A DNA stretch of 64,000 nt, taken from CAVTOO01 sp963736355 (GTDB lineage: Bacteria; Pseudomonadota; Alphaproteobacteria; Rhizobiales; Xanthobacteraceae). Positions 44,185 through 53,118 of this stretch are shown here, in pieces. Within the stretch, counting starts at the first letter, position 1, and the number at the start of each line of letters is the position of its first letter. The stretch is from the NCBI GenBank assembly GCA_963736355.1, contig CAVTOO010000008.1, positions 62,001 through 126,000 on the forward strand, in the 5' to 3' direction. A model generated the notes under the pieces. It saw only the letters and a program-made list of their open reading frames with translations. It did no database searches and had not been told where the DNA came from. The translations under genes were made by a program, and so were the position numbers.

Positions 44185-46003
44185 GTGCCCGTCCCTGTCA
44201 CCGCGTATCCGGATGCCCATTTGTTCAAGGCCAGGATTTTCGTTCCGCTCGCCATCTCGCTGACCGTCATCGCGGGTGTGAGCCTGGCTGCGCGGCATTA
44301 CTGGCGCGAAGCAGCGCTTCAGTCCGCGGTCGTGGTCAGCGAGCAGCGTGGACAGTTGATTTCGGATGCGATCAAAAGCGAGATCAATCGGCAGGATCAC
44401 TTGCCGCTGATGATGTCGCTCGACCCCGACGTGGGCGATGCGTTGCAGGCCAGGGGGCATATCGAATCCTTCCTCAAGATCAGCAAGAAGCTGCGGCAGA
44501 TCAGCCGCGAAGCCGATGCGCGCGGTCTCTATATTGTCAACACCGCCAATGTCGTCGTTGCTGCCGACGATTGGGATGCCACTGACACGCTTGTCGGCCA
44601 GACGCTGGCGCCGCGGCCTTATCTCACAATCGCAACGAGCACGGGCAAAAGCGCGTTCGTCGATTTCGATCCGAATAGCGATCATATCCGCTATTTCGTA
44701 GCCGTGGCCGTGCGCAATCCGGATGTCGTGGGTGTGGCCGTCGCGCGCATCGATTTCGACGCGCTGGAGGAGGCATGGTCGCGCGCCGGCGAGCGCGTCA
44801 TGATTACCGACCGCAACGGCATCGTCTTTCTGACCAGCGATCCACGCTACAAGTCTCGCTTTCTGCCCGAGCTGGCGGAAGAACGCCCGGGCGAGCCGAC
44901 GCAGCTGTTCAAACTGATCGAGAAGCGAAACGAAGGTCAGATCGTCCGGCGCGCGGACGTCGATGACCATGCGAATTATTTCTACCAGACCCTGCCGCTC
45001 GCCGACTATGGCTGGACCATTCATCGCCTCACCGACATCACCGCGGTTGACCGCGATGCGCGAGACGGCGCGCTGATCGGTGGCGCGTTGTCGTCCCTGG
45101 CGTTGTCGCTCTTCTTCATCAGCTTTCAGCGCCAGCGCGCACTGGTGGTGGAGCGCCGTCAAGGCATGCGCCTCAAGGCGGTGGTCGCCGACCGCACGCA
45201 GGAACTCAGCGACGCCAATATCTCCCTGCTGAGCGAGGTCGAGGAACGGCGCAGCGCCGAATTGCGTTTGCTCCGAACCCAGAACGAACTGGTGCAGGCC
45301 GGAAAGCTTGCCGCGCTCGGGCAGATGTCTGCGGCGATCGCGCACGAAATCAACCAGCCGCTCGCTGCTATCCGCACCTTTGTCGCCAGCACCAAGGTGC
45401 TGATGGCGCGCGGCGAGATCGATTCTTCGGCGCGCAATCTCGATCTGATCAATGGCCTCGCGCAGCGCATGGCCGATATCACCACGCATCTGAAGATGTT
45501 CGCGCGCAAGAGCGAAGTCGGGATGCCCGAGGCGGTCAACGTCTCCGAGGCGGTCAGGGGCGCGTTGCTGCTGCTCGAAAGCCAGATCGCCGAGGAGCGG
45601 GTCGATGTCAGGCTTGAACTCGCGCCGGATGTCTTCGTCAGCGGCTACACCGTGCAGCTCGAACAGGCGGTCCTGAACATTGTGCGCAATGCGCTCGATG
45701 CCGTCGCCGACGTCGACAGCCCGGCGGTCCGCATCACGGTCGAGCGGCAGGACCAGACCGCGTTGCTGCGCGTCAGCGATAACGGCTCCGGCATTCGCGG
45801 CCGCTGATCTGCGCCTGATCTTCGATCCGTTCTTCACCACCAAGCCCGTCGGGATAGGCCTTGGTCTCGGCCTCTCGATCACCTATGGAATTGTGCAGAA
45901 CTTCGGAGGGCAGATCCGCGCGGTGAACCGCGAGGGTGGTGGCGCCGAGGTCACGGTTGAACTGCCCTTCGCCGGCAGTCTCGAGAAGGCAGCGAATGGC
46001 TGA
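44185..46003 (+). pseudogene. dctB: DctB-like sensor histidine kinase, one frameshift
   Basis: About 605 residues. TM1 (IFVPLAISLTVIAGVSLA) and TM2 (IGGALSSLALSLFFISF) frame a periplasmic double-Cache domain of about 270 residues typical of dicarboxylate sensors. The kinase core follows: AAIAHEINQPLAAIRTF with the phosphoaccepting histidine, NIVRNALDAV and DNGSGI. The frame breaks near 45802 (missing base in CGCGGCCGC), then continues FDPFFTTKPVGIGLGLGLSITYG to 46003. Start is probably GTG 44185 or TTG 44221. Its stop overlaps dctD. Confidence 0.9.
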
Positions 46004-47384
46004 CAAAATCACCATCCTGTTTGTCGACGACGAAGCGCCGATGCGCGAAGCCGTCAAGCAGTGGCTGGAGCTGTCCGGCTTCGATGTCGTTGCCGAAGCG
46101 CGGGTCTCCGCCGTGCTGCCGCGCCTGCACGCGAATTTCACCGGCATCCTGATTACGGATCTGCGCATGCCGGAGATCGATGGCCTGGAATTGCTCAAGC
46201 AGAGTCAGGCGATCGATCCCGATCTGCCGGTGGTGATGATCACCGGCCATGGCGACATCGAGACCGCAGTGGAATCGATCCGCCTCGGTGCCTACGATTT
46301 CATTGAAAAGCCTTTTGTGCCGGAACGCTTTCTCGACGTGGTCCGGCGCGCCGTCGAGAAGCGGCGTCTGGTTTTGGAAAACCGCCTCCTGCGCTCGTCG
46401 GTCAACAGGCAGTCGCTCAGTTCGCGCATCATCGGAACATCGCCGCAGATCGAGAAACTCCGGGCCACGATCGCGGAACTCGCCGCCGTCGATGCCAGCG
46501 TCATTGTTTATGGCGAGACAGGCAGCGGCAAGGATCTCGTCGCCCGCTGCCTGCATGATTTCGGCCCGCGCTCCAAAGAAAATTTCGTCGCCGTCAATTG
46601 CGTTGCCGTGCCGGAGACCATGGCGGAAAGCGAGTTGTTCGGTCACGAGGCCGGCGCCTTTACCCATGCGCTGAAGGCGCGTGTCGGCAAGTTTGAATTC
46701 GCCAATCATGGCACGCTGTTTCTCGACGAAATCGACAGCATGCCGCTGGTGCTGCAGGGCAAGCTGTTGCGGGCGTTGCAGGATCGTGTTGTCGAGCGAC
46801 TCGGCTCCAACAAGGAAATCGCGGTCAATGTTCGCGCGATCGCGTCGAGCAAGATCGATCTGCGTGCCGCCGGCGAAAAAGGGCAATTCCGGTCGGATCT
46901 CTATTTCCGCCTGTCGACGGTGGAACTGGTCATTCCGCCGCTGCGCGACAGGCCGGAGGATATTCCGCTGCTGTTCGAGTATTTCGCCGCGTCCGCGGCA
47001 CACCAGCAAGGGCGCACGGCGCGTCCGGTGCCGTCATCGGTGCTCGCGGCACTGATGACGTACCGCTGGCCGGGAAATGTGCGTGAATTGCGCAATGCCG
47101 CCGAGCGATATGTGCTCGGCATTCCCGGCGCTCCGCTGTGGCCGGGGCAGGGCGCGATCAGTGATCAGCGCAAGTCGTTGGCCGAGCAGGTTGAAGCTTA
47201 TGAACGCAGCCTCATCGAGCGCGCGCTCGCGGAGGCCGGCGGCAGCGTCGCCGCGGTGATCGAGCAGCTCGACATACCGCGCCGGACTCTAAGTGAGAAG
47301 ATGGCCCGCTTCGGCATTGACCGAAAGCGGACGACGGATCGGCCGAAACTTGCCGATGACGTCAAACCCGTCGGCGAAAAATAG
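45996..47384 (+). CDS. dctD: DctD-like sigma-54-dependent response regulator
   Basis: 462 residues. The receiver (1-120) has Asp55 in LITDLRMPE as phosphoacceptor. The AAA+ domain (about 145-375) has Walker A GETGSGKD, a Walker B LFLDEID, and the sigma-54 contact loop written GAFTHA instead of the usual GAFTGA. A Fis-type HTH (VIEQLDIPRRTLSEKMARFG) ends the protein. Overlaps dctB by 8 bases. It likely activates the sigma-54 promoter just before tctB. Confidence 0.92.
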   Translation: MADKITILFVDDEAPMREAVKQWLELSGFDVVAEARVSAVLPRLHANFTGILITDLRMPEIDGLELLKQSQAIDPDLPVVMITGHGDIETAVESIRLGAYDFIEKPFVPERFLDVVRRAVEKRRLVLENRLLRSSVNRQSLSSRIIGTSPQIEKLRATIAELAAVDASVIVYGETGSGKDLVARCLHDFGPRSKENFVAVNCVAVPETMAESELFGHEAGAFTHALKARVGKFEFANHGTLFLDEIDSMPLVLQGKLLRALQDRVVERLGSNKEIAVNVRAIASSKIDLRAAGEKGQFRSDLYFRLSTVELVIPPLRDRPEDIPLLFEYFAASAAHQQGRTARPVPSSVLAALMTYRWPGNVRELRNAAERYVLGIPGAPLWPGQGAISDQRKSLAEQVEAYERSLIERALAEAGGSVAAVIEQLDIPRRTLSEKMARFGIDRKRTTDRPKLADDVKPVGEK

Positions 47385-47473
47385 CCGATGAAACGTCGGC
47401 GGATTTTTGTGCCGCGCAATAACACTCCCTGATTCCATTGAGAAAAGTGCGCTGACGTTGCCACGCGATGCGA

Positions 47474-47489
47474 TGGCACGTCCGTTGCA
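47474..47489 (+). promoter_or_regulatory. Sigma-54 promoter for tctBA
   Basis: TGGCACG-TCCG-TTGCA exactly matches the -24/-12 consensus, with GG and GC 12 bases apart. It lies 64 bases upstream of tctB and after dctD, so transcription should begin near 47500. The DctD-type activator directly upstream makes this functionally likely. Confidence 0.9.
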
Positions 47490-47552
47490 GTGTCTTTGGC
47501 AAGGCCTCGTCAGGGCCGTCGTCAAAAACGATGTTTTGGAGAAGGGAACGCT

Positions 47553-48050
47553 ATGCCAAGCAGGCAATCTCATCCGGGAATTTCTGTCGACAGGAAGGAC
47601 ATCCTGGCTGGCGTGTTGATGGTCGCGCTGGCAGTCGGATTCGCGTGGCTGGTGTTGAAGCCCCAGGGTCTCTCGCTCGGCAGCGCCCGCGCCATGGGCC
47701 CCGGCTATTTCCCGCTGATGATTTCTATCGTCCTCGCGGCGCTCGGTCTGATCATGATCTTATTGTCGTTCGGGCGGACGAGTGAGCCGATCGAGATCGC
47801 GCCGTTGCGCTCGATCGCATTCGTGATGCTCGGCCCGATCCTGTTTGCGGTCCTGGTGCGGCCGCTTGGCTTCGTTGTCGCCGTCGCCGCGATGGTGATG
47901 CTGTCGGCCTGGTCAAGCCAGCGCATGACATGGAAGTGGGCGATCTACACCACCGTCGGCATGATCCTGTTCTCGGTGCTGCTGTTCTACTACATGCTGG
48001 CGATGCCGATTTCGCTGTGGGGCGACGGCAGCATCCTTCCGTTCCAATGA
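47553..48050 (+). CDS. tctB: Tripartite tricarboxylate transporter small membrane subunit
   Basis: 165 residues with four TM helices (LAGVLMVALAVGFAWLVL, FPLMISIVLAALGLIMILL, FVMLGPILFAVLVRPLGF, IYTTVGMILFSVLLFYYML). GSARAMGPGYFP is the TctB family signature. ATG 47553 has GGAGAAGGGAACG before it. It forms a complex with TctA; the periplasmic TctC binding protein is not in the window. Expression is expected from the sigma-54 promoter. Confidence 0.88.
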   Translation: MPSRQSHPGISVDRKDILAGVLMVALAVGFAWLVLKPQGLSLGSARAMGPGYFPLMISIVLAALGLIMILLSFGRTSEPIEIAPLRSIAFVMLGPILFAVLVRPLGFVVAVAAMVMLSAWSSQRMTWKWAIYTTVGMILFSVLLFYYMLAMPISLWGDGSILPFQ

Positions 48051-48135
48051 GATTTGCCGCGACGCGCCAGCTCCGAAGGGAGCGCGCGTCTGAATCGCGC
48101 TCGCATCGCGTCACTACAGGGCTTGGGGTCGTACA

Positions 48136-49647
48136 ATGGATTTTCTAGGTCATCTTTGGTTGGGCTTCTCGACGGCAGCGGTGCCCATCAACCTGCTGTT
48201 CTGCTTCATCGGCGCGTTCCTCGGCACCGCCGTCGGCGTGCTGCCGGGTGTCGGCCCGCTCGCGACCATCGCGATGCTGCTGCCGATCACCTTCAAGGTG
48301 TCGCCCGAAGCCTCGCTGATCATGCTCGCCGGCATTTATTACGGCGCGCAATATGGCGGCTCGACCACGGCCATCCTGATCAACCTGCCGGGTGAGGCTT
48401 CATCGGCGGTGACCGCCATCGACGGCCACCAGATGGCCAAGAAGGGCCGCGCCGGTGCGGCGCTCGCCATCGCGGCGCTCGGTTCGTTCTTCGCCGGCAC
48501 CGTTTCCACCTTCCTGGTCGCGGTCTTCGCGATGCCGATGACTCGACTCGCGCTGCTGTTCGGCCCGGTCGAGTATTTTGCGCTGATGACGCTCGGCCTG
48601 ATCGCCTCGATCACGCTCGCCAACGGCTCCGTGCTCAAGGCGCTGTGCATGATCATGGCCGGCATTCTGCTCGGCTCGGTCGGCACCGACATCTATTCGG
48701 GCTCGGCGCGCTTCACGCTCGGCTTCGACGGTCTGCGCCGACGGCATCGCCATCGTCGCCTTCGGCGCCGGCGTCTATCGGCATCTGCGAGATCCTCAGC
48801 GACCTGGAAAGCGAGCGCACACGCGCGCTCGTCGTCAGCAAGATCACCAGCCTGATGCCGACCCGCGAAGAGTTCAAGGCGTCGGTCCTGCCGGTGCTGC
48901 GCGGCACGGCGCTCGGCTCGCTCCTCGGCGTGCTGCCGGGCGGCGGCGCACTGCTTGCGTCGTTCGGCTCCTATTCGATCGAAAAGCGCTTCGCCAAGGA
49001 TCCCTCGCGCTTCGGCAAGGGCGCGATCGAAGGTGTCGCGGGTCCTGAGGCCGCCAACAATGCCGGCGCGCAGACCTCGTTCATTCCGATGCTGACGCTC
49101 GGCATTCCCGTCCAACGCCGTGATGGCGCTGATGGTCGGCGCCATGATCATTCAGGGCATCACGCCGGGTCCGGATTTCGTCAACAAGCAGCCTGCGCTG
49201 TTCTGGGGCGTCATCGCATCGATGTGGATCGGCAATGCGATGCTGGTGATCCTCAACCTGCCGATGATCGGATTGTGGGTGAAGCTGCTCACGTTCCGTA
49301 GCGCGTGCTGTTCCCGGCCATCATCGCCTTCGCCACTGTCGGCGTGTACAGCGTGTCGCTGCGGGCTTCGACATCTATCTGATGGTTGATGTTCGGCTTG
49401 CTCGGCTACGTGCTGGTCAAGCTTGCAGTTCGAGCCGGCGCCGCTGCTGCTCGGCTTCGTTCTCGGTCCGATGATCGAGGAATATTTCCGCCGCGCCATG
49501 ATCATCTCGCGCGGCGACCCGATGGTGTTCGTGCAGAAGCCGATCAGCGCGGTCATGCTGAGCATCGCGGCGATCCTCCTGACCATTACGCTTCTGCCGG
49601 CTGTCGCCAGGAAGCGCGAAGAAGTTTTCGTCGAAGACGAGAAGTGA
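48136..49647 (+). pseudogene. tctA: Tripartite tricarboxylate transporter large subunit, frameshifted
   Basis: About 503 residues when joined, normal for TctA. The first 200 codons are clean (VGVLPGVGPLATIAMLLPITF, IYYGAQYGGSTTAILINLPGE). From 48740 to 49430 the frame changes at least four times: ICEILSDLESE and GVLPGGGALLASFGSY in one frame, GITPGPDFVN and FWGVIASMWIGN in the next, VMFGLLGYV, then LLLGFVLGPMIEEYFRRAMI to 49647. Every family motif is present, so error is probable. Uses a cation gradient with a TctC binding protein. Confidence 0.88.
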
Positions 49648-49717
49648 CGTCGCTGAACCGCGAAGCGGTCCGGCGCGACGCCACTAACGAGAGAACATCA
49701 CAAGGGAGAATGCCGCA

Positions 49718-49864
49718 ATGTCTGAGAAGAGCGTCGGAACCGAGATCTGGTATTGGGGCCGGATCGTCATCAGCATCGTTTCGTTCGGGATGATCTTCCC
49801 GAACGTCCTGACCGAGCGCATGGACAAGGAAGAGTTCAAGAGCGGCGAGCCCGGCGCGCAGTGA
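49718..49864 (+). CDS. 48-residue single-TM microprotein downstream of tctA
   Basis: A short ORF below the usual length cut-off: MSEKSVGTEIWYWGRIVISI, then VSFGMIFPNVLTERMDKEEF and KSGEPGAQ. It has one hydrophobic segment (about residues 14-30), aromatic residues at its start and a charged tail. The ATG is preceded by AAGGGAGAATGCCGC. It lies 70 bases after tctA in the same direction and before a terminator, so it is likely a fourth product of the transporter operon. Function unknown. Confidence 0.7.
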   Translation: MSEKSVGTEIWYWGRIVISIVSFGMIFPNVLTERMDKEEFKSGEPGAQ

Positions 49865-49905
49865 ATTTGAGCCGGCCGTCTTAAGCTTCCAGCCGTGACT
49901 GACTT

Positions 49906-49941
49906 CAGGCGGTTTGGCCTTGCGCCGGACCGCCTGTTTTG
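49906..49941 (+). terminator. Terminator after the tct operon
   Basis: CAGGCGGT / ACCGCCTG 8-base stem with a 15-base loop, followed by TTTTGTCT. It ends the tctBA-microprotein transcript and stands before a convergent gene. Confidence 0.7.
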
Positions 49942-49944
49942 TCT

Positions 49945-50379
49945 CTAGGGCGACGGCTCGCGCCCGTCGAGCCACTTGGCGTAGATGGTGCGGGGCTGTT
50001 CATCATAGCCGATGGAATCGTAGAACGCCTGGACCTGCGTGTTCTCGGCGCGCACCATCAGCATCAGCTTCAGAATGCCGCGCTGGCGCAGCCAGTCCTC
50101 TGCGGCGTTCATGATCGCGCGACCGTGTCCCTGGCCGCGCCGCTCGGGATCGACGCCCAGATAATAGACCCAGCCGCGGTGGCCATCATGGCCGACCATG
50201 ATTGCGGCGGCGAGCGCTCCGCCCTCGCGGCCGAGCAGCACGGTTGAATTATCGCCTTTGCGCGCCAGCGCGATGTCGGCGGCCGGATCGTTCCACGGTC
50301 GCGTCAGGCCGCAACGCTGCCAGAGCGCGATCGTCGCCTCGATATCGGCGTCGGTGATCGGCGCGATGGCGAGCGTCAC
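49945..50379 (-). CDS. GNAT acetyltransferase (YpeA-like)
   Basis: 144 residues with the GNAT fold. VYYLGVDPERRGQGHGRAIM is motif A with the acetyl-CoA pyrophosphate loop (RRGQGHG). RAENTQVQAFYDSIGYDEQPRT is motif B. The start GTG 50379 overlaps the stop of the FAD dehydrogenase as GTGA. Acceptor substrate is unknown. Confidence 0.88.
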   Translation of the reverse strand: MTLAIAPITDADIEATIALWQRCGLTRPWNDPAADIALARKGDNSTVLLGREGGALAAAIMVGHDGHRGWVYYLGVDPERRGQGHGRAIMNAAEDWLRQRGILKLMLMVRAENTQVQAFYDSIGYDEQPRTIYAKWLDGREPSP

Positions 50380-51782
50380 ACGACCTTCCCCGGATTGAGA
50401 ATGTTGTTGGGGTCGAGCACGCGCTTGAACGTGCGCATCAGATCGAGCGCGACGGGGTCCTTCACGCGCGGCAGAAGATCGCGCTTGAGCACGCCGATGC
50501 CGTGCTCGGCGGAGATCGAGCCGCCGAATTTGTGCACGATGGCGTGCACCACGTCGTTCATTTCCTGCCAGCGCGCGAGATAGCCTGCCTTGTCGGCGCC
50601 GATGGGCTGGCTGACATTGAAATGGATATTGCCGTCGCCGAGATGTCCGAACGGGCAGGGCCGGCAGCCGGGAATGAGCCTGAAGACGGCGTGGCTCGCT
50701 TCGTCGATGAAGGCGGGCACGGACACGACCGGCACCGAGATATCGTGTTTGATCGAGCCGCCTTCGAACTTCTGCGACTCGGAGATGAACTCGCGCAACC
50801 GCCAGAACGCCTTGCGATGTTCACCGCTGGCCGCGAGCGCCGCATCCGTGACGAGCCCCCGCTCGAGCGCTTCGGTCAGGATCGTCTCTAACGCCGCGCC
50901 GGCGCTGTCGTCATTGGCCGATACTTCAATCAGCACGTACCATGGATGGGTGCCGCTGAGCGGGCTGCGCAGATTGTCGCCATGTCGGGTGGCGAATTCA
51001 ATCGCGACGCGAGCCATCAGTTCGAAGCTCGTCAGCATCGGACCCGCATGCGAAGCGGCGATTTCATAGAGCGAGAGCGCCGCCTGGGGCGTTGGCAGGC
51101 CGACAAACGCCGCTTCAATCGTGCGCGGCGTCGGAAACAGCTTCAGGGTCGCGGCGGTGATGATGCCGAGCGTGCCCTCCGAGCCGATGAAAAGGTTCTT
51201 CAGGTCGTAGCCGGTATTGTCCTTCTTCAGCTTCGACAATGCATGCATGATGCGTCCGTCGGCGAGCACGACTTCGATGCCGAGGACGAGATCGCGCGCC
51301 ACGCCATAGGCGAGCGCGCTGGTGCCGCCGGCATTGGTCGCGAGATTGCCGCCGATGGTCGCGCTGCCTTCGGCCGCAAGCGACAACGGGAACAGGCGAT
51401 TGTATTCGCTGGCGCGCTGCTGGGCGATTGCGAGCACAACGCCGGCCTCGCAGGTCATGGTGTTGGATTGCTTGTCGACTTCGCGAATCCGGTTCATGCG
51501 CGTCAACGACACGACGATTTCGCCTTGATGCGGCGTCTGCCCGCCGACCAGCCCGGTGTTGCCGCCTTGGGGCACCAGCGCGATGCCGTTCTCATTGGCG
51601 AGCGTGCAGATCGCAGACACCTCTTCCGTCGAGGCAGGGCGAAGCACCAGCGGCGTGTGGCCCGTGTAGAGGCCGCGCTCCTCGGTGATGTAGGGAGCGA
51701 TGGCCTTCTCGTCGGTCATTGCATAGCGGTCGCCGACAATGCGGGAGAATTGCGCGACGAGATCTGGCGCGAGCGGAATCAC
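50376..51782 (-). CDS. FAD-binding oxidoreductase (GlcD / D-2-hydroxyacid dehydrogenase type)
   Basis: 468 residues. The PCMH-type FAD domain has VPQGGNTGLVGGQTP and AAEGSATIGGNLATNAGG, and the C-terminal cap contains GHLGDGNIHFNV and SAEHGIGVLKRD. It matches D-2-hydroxyglutarate/D-lactate dehydrogenase-type flavoenzymes. GTG 51782 is preceded by AAAGGAGCGACGTC and overlaps the Sua5 stop as GTGA. The gene sits in a three-gene operon, sua5 - FAD dehydrogenase - GNAT. Confidence 0.88.
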   Translation of the reverse strand: MIPLAPDLVAQFSRIVGDRYAMTDEKAIAPYITEERGLYTGHTPLVLRPASTEEVSAICTLANENGIALVPQGGNTGLVGGQTPHQGEIVVSLTRMNRIREVDKQSNTMTCEAGVVLAIAQQRASEYNRLFPLSLAAEGSATIGGNLATNAGGTSALAYGVARDLVLGIEVVLADGRIMHALSKLKKDNTGYDLKNLFIGSEGTLGIITAATLKLFPTPRTIEAAFVGLPTPQAALSLYEIAASHAGPMLTSFELMARVAIEFATRHGDNLRSPLSGTHPWYVLIEVSANDDSAGAALETILTEALERGLVTDAALAASGEHRKAFWRLREFISESQKFEGGSIKHDISVPVVSVPAFIDEASHAVFRLIPGCRPCPFGHLGDGNIHFNVSQPIGADKAGYLARWQEMNDVVHAIVHKFGGSISAEHGIGVLKRDLLPRVKDPVALDLMRTFKRVLDPNNILNPGKVV

Positions 51783-52778
51783 GACGTCGCTCCTTTCGGA
51801 GCGGCCGCACGGCCGAGCCGGTCGTTGATGGCTTCTCCCAGGCCGTCGTCCGGGATCGGCATCACGGCGATGCACGACGCTGCGCTCGCATCCAGCGCGC
51901 GCAGATGGTCGAACAATTGCGCCGCCGCTTCCACCAGATCGCCTTGGGGCGACAGATTGAGAATTTTCACAGCATGCTCGGCGCCGGGCGGCAATTGCGG
52001 CCCGAAGGCGAGCAGCGCTTCGCCGCGCTTGACGTCGATGGCATCGGGCCGCACGCGGGTGCGCGGGGCGTAGTGAGACGCCAGCAGGCCGGGCGCGAGC
52101 GGGCTTTCGTTCTGTTTCAGCTCCGGCGCGATAACGAGCGGTCGGCCCAGCACGCGTTCGATATCGGCGCGGGCGATGCCGCCGGGCCGCAGCAGCGTCG
52201 GCTCAGTCGAGGCAGGCGACGATGGTCGATTCCACGCCGACGGGCGTCGGCCCGCCATCGATCACGAGGTCGATCTGGCCGTCGAGATCGGCCATGACGT
52301 GTTCGGCTCGGGTCGGTGACACATGACCCGAGACATTGGCGGAGGGCGCGACCACCGGCCCGCCAAAGGCGGCCAGGATCGCCTCGGCCACATCGTGGCG
52401 AGGGACGCGGACCGCGATGCTGTCGAGGCCGGCCGTGGCGAGGTCGCAAACGCGGCAATCCGGGGTTTTCGGCAGCACAAGCGTCAGCGCGCCCGGCCAG
52501 AAGGCGTTCGCGAGGCCGAGCGCGGCGGCGTCAAAACGCGCGATACGGGAGGCGGCGGCCAGATCGCTGACATGGGCGATCAGCGGATTGAAGGATGGAC
52601 GCCCTTTGGCCGCGTAAAGCCGCGCTACGGCCTGTGCATTGGCTGCATCGGCGCCGAGCCCATAGACCGTCTCGGTGGGGAAGGCGACGAGGCCCCCCTC
52701 CGCGAGCTGGCGCGCAGCCCTGCCAATGGCGGCTGCATTCGCGGCCAAAAGCTCGGTTCCGACACCCACGGTCATCAT
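51779..52778 (-). pseudogene. sua5: Sua5-type threonylcarbamoyl-AMP synthase, one frameshift
   Basis: About 332 residues. Makes threonylcarbamoyl-AMP for the universal tRNA t6A37 modification. The YrdC domain has LAEGGLVAFPTETVYGLGADA and KGRPSFNPLIAHV, then VESTIVACLD. There one extra base near 52204 shifts the frame into EPTLLRPGGIARADIE and the Sua5 domain (SHYAPRTRVRP) to TGA at 51779. This pathway is normally essential, so the break is probably an error. ATG 52778 or 52775. Confidence 0.88.
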
Positions 52779-52843
52779 CAAATCCCGTACTTCCAGCTTC
52801 TTGCGGCCCCGGCAAGGCGAGGCTATAAGAGCCGCCTTCGTGT

Positions 52844-52920
52844 CGGAGTGTGGCTCAGCCCGGTAGAGCACTGCGTTCGGGACGCAGGGGTCGCAGGTTC
52901 AAATCCTGCCACTCCGACCA
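52844..52920 (+). tRNA. tRNA-Pro (CGG)
   Basis: 77 bases including encoded CCA. Acceptor stem CGGAGTG / CACTCCG, D arm with GCTCAGCCCGGTAGAGC, anticodon stem CTGCG / CGCAG around TTCGGGA, and TPsiC arm GCAGGTTCAAATCCTGC. The anticodon is CGG, giving proline. The next gene is ribB; no intron or overlap. Confidence 0.96.
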
Positions 52921-53118
52921 CTCCATCCGGCGAATTGATCCCCGATTCTTAAAGATACTTGCCCGGCACGGGTTTGTGCCCGGAACGGGCCGTTCTGACA
53001 AGGCCGCGCGGCGTCTGGCGCATGGCCTCTTGCTGGCGCACCCGCCCATTAGCGTCTATCTGAGGGGCGCACGCGAAGGGCCAACAACACGGCTCCGCAA
53101 CAAGGGCCGCGACAGACG

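Noticed and set aside
44134..45882. 582-codon open frame antisense to dctB
   Set aside because: High GC content opens the complementary frame. The antisense translation has no domain, and the sense strand carries clear kinase motifs.
47400..47473. DctD enhancer sites upstream of the sigma-54 promoter
   Set aside because: I saw only weak partial symmetry (TGCCA...TGGCA) and could not match a known DctD site with confidence.
52921..53118. Possible FMN riboswitch before ribB
   Set aside because: No conserved RFN sequence or matching stems are visible in the 198 bases between the tRNA and ribB.
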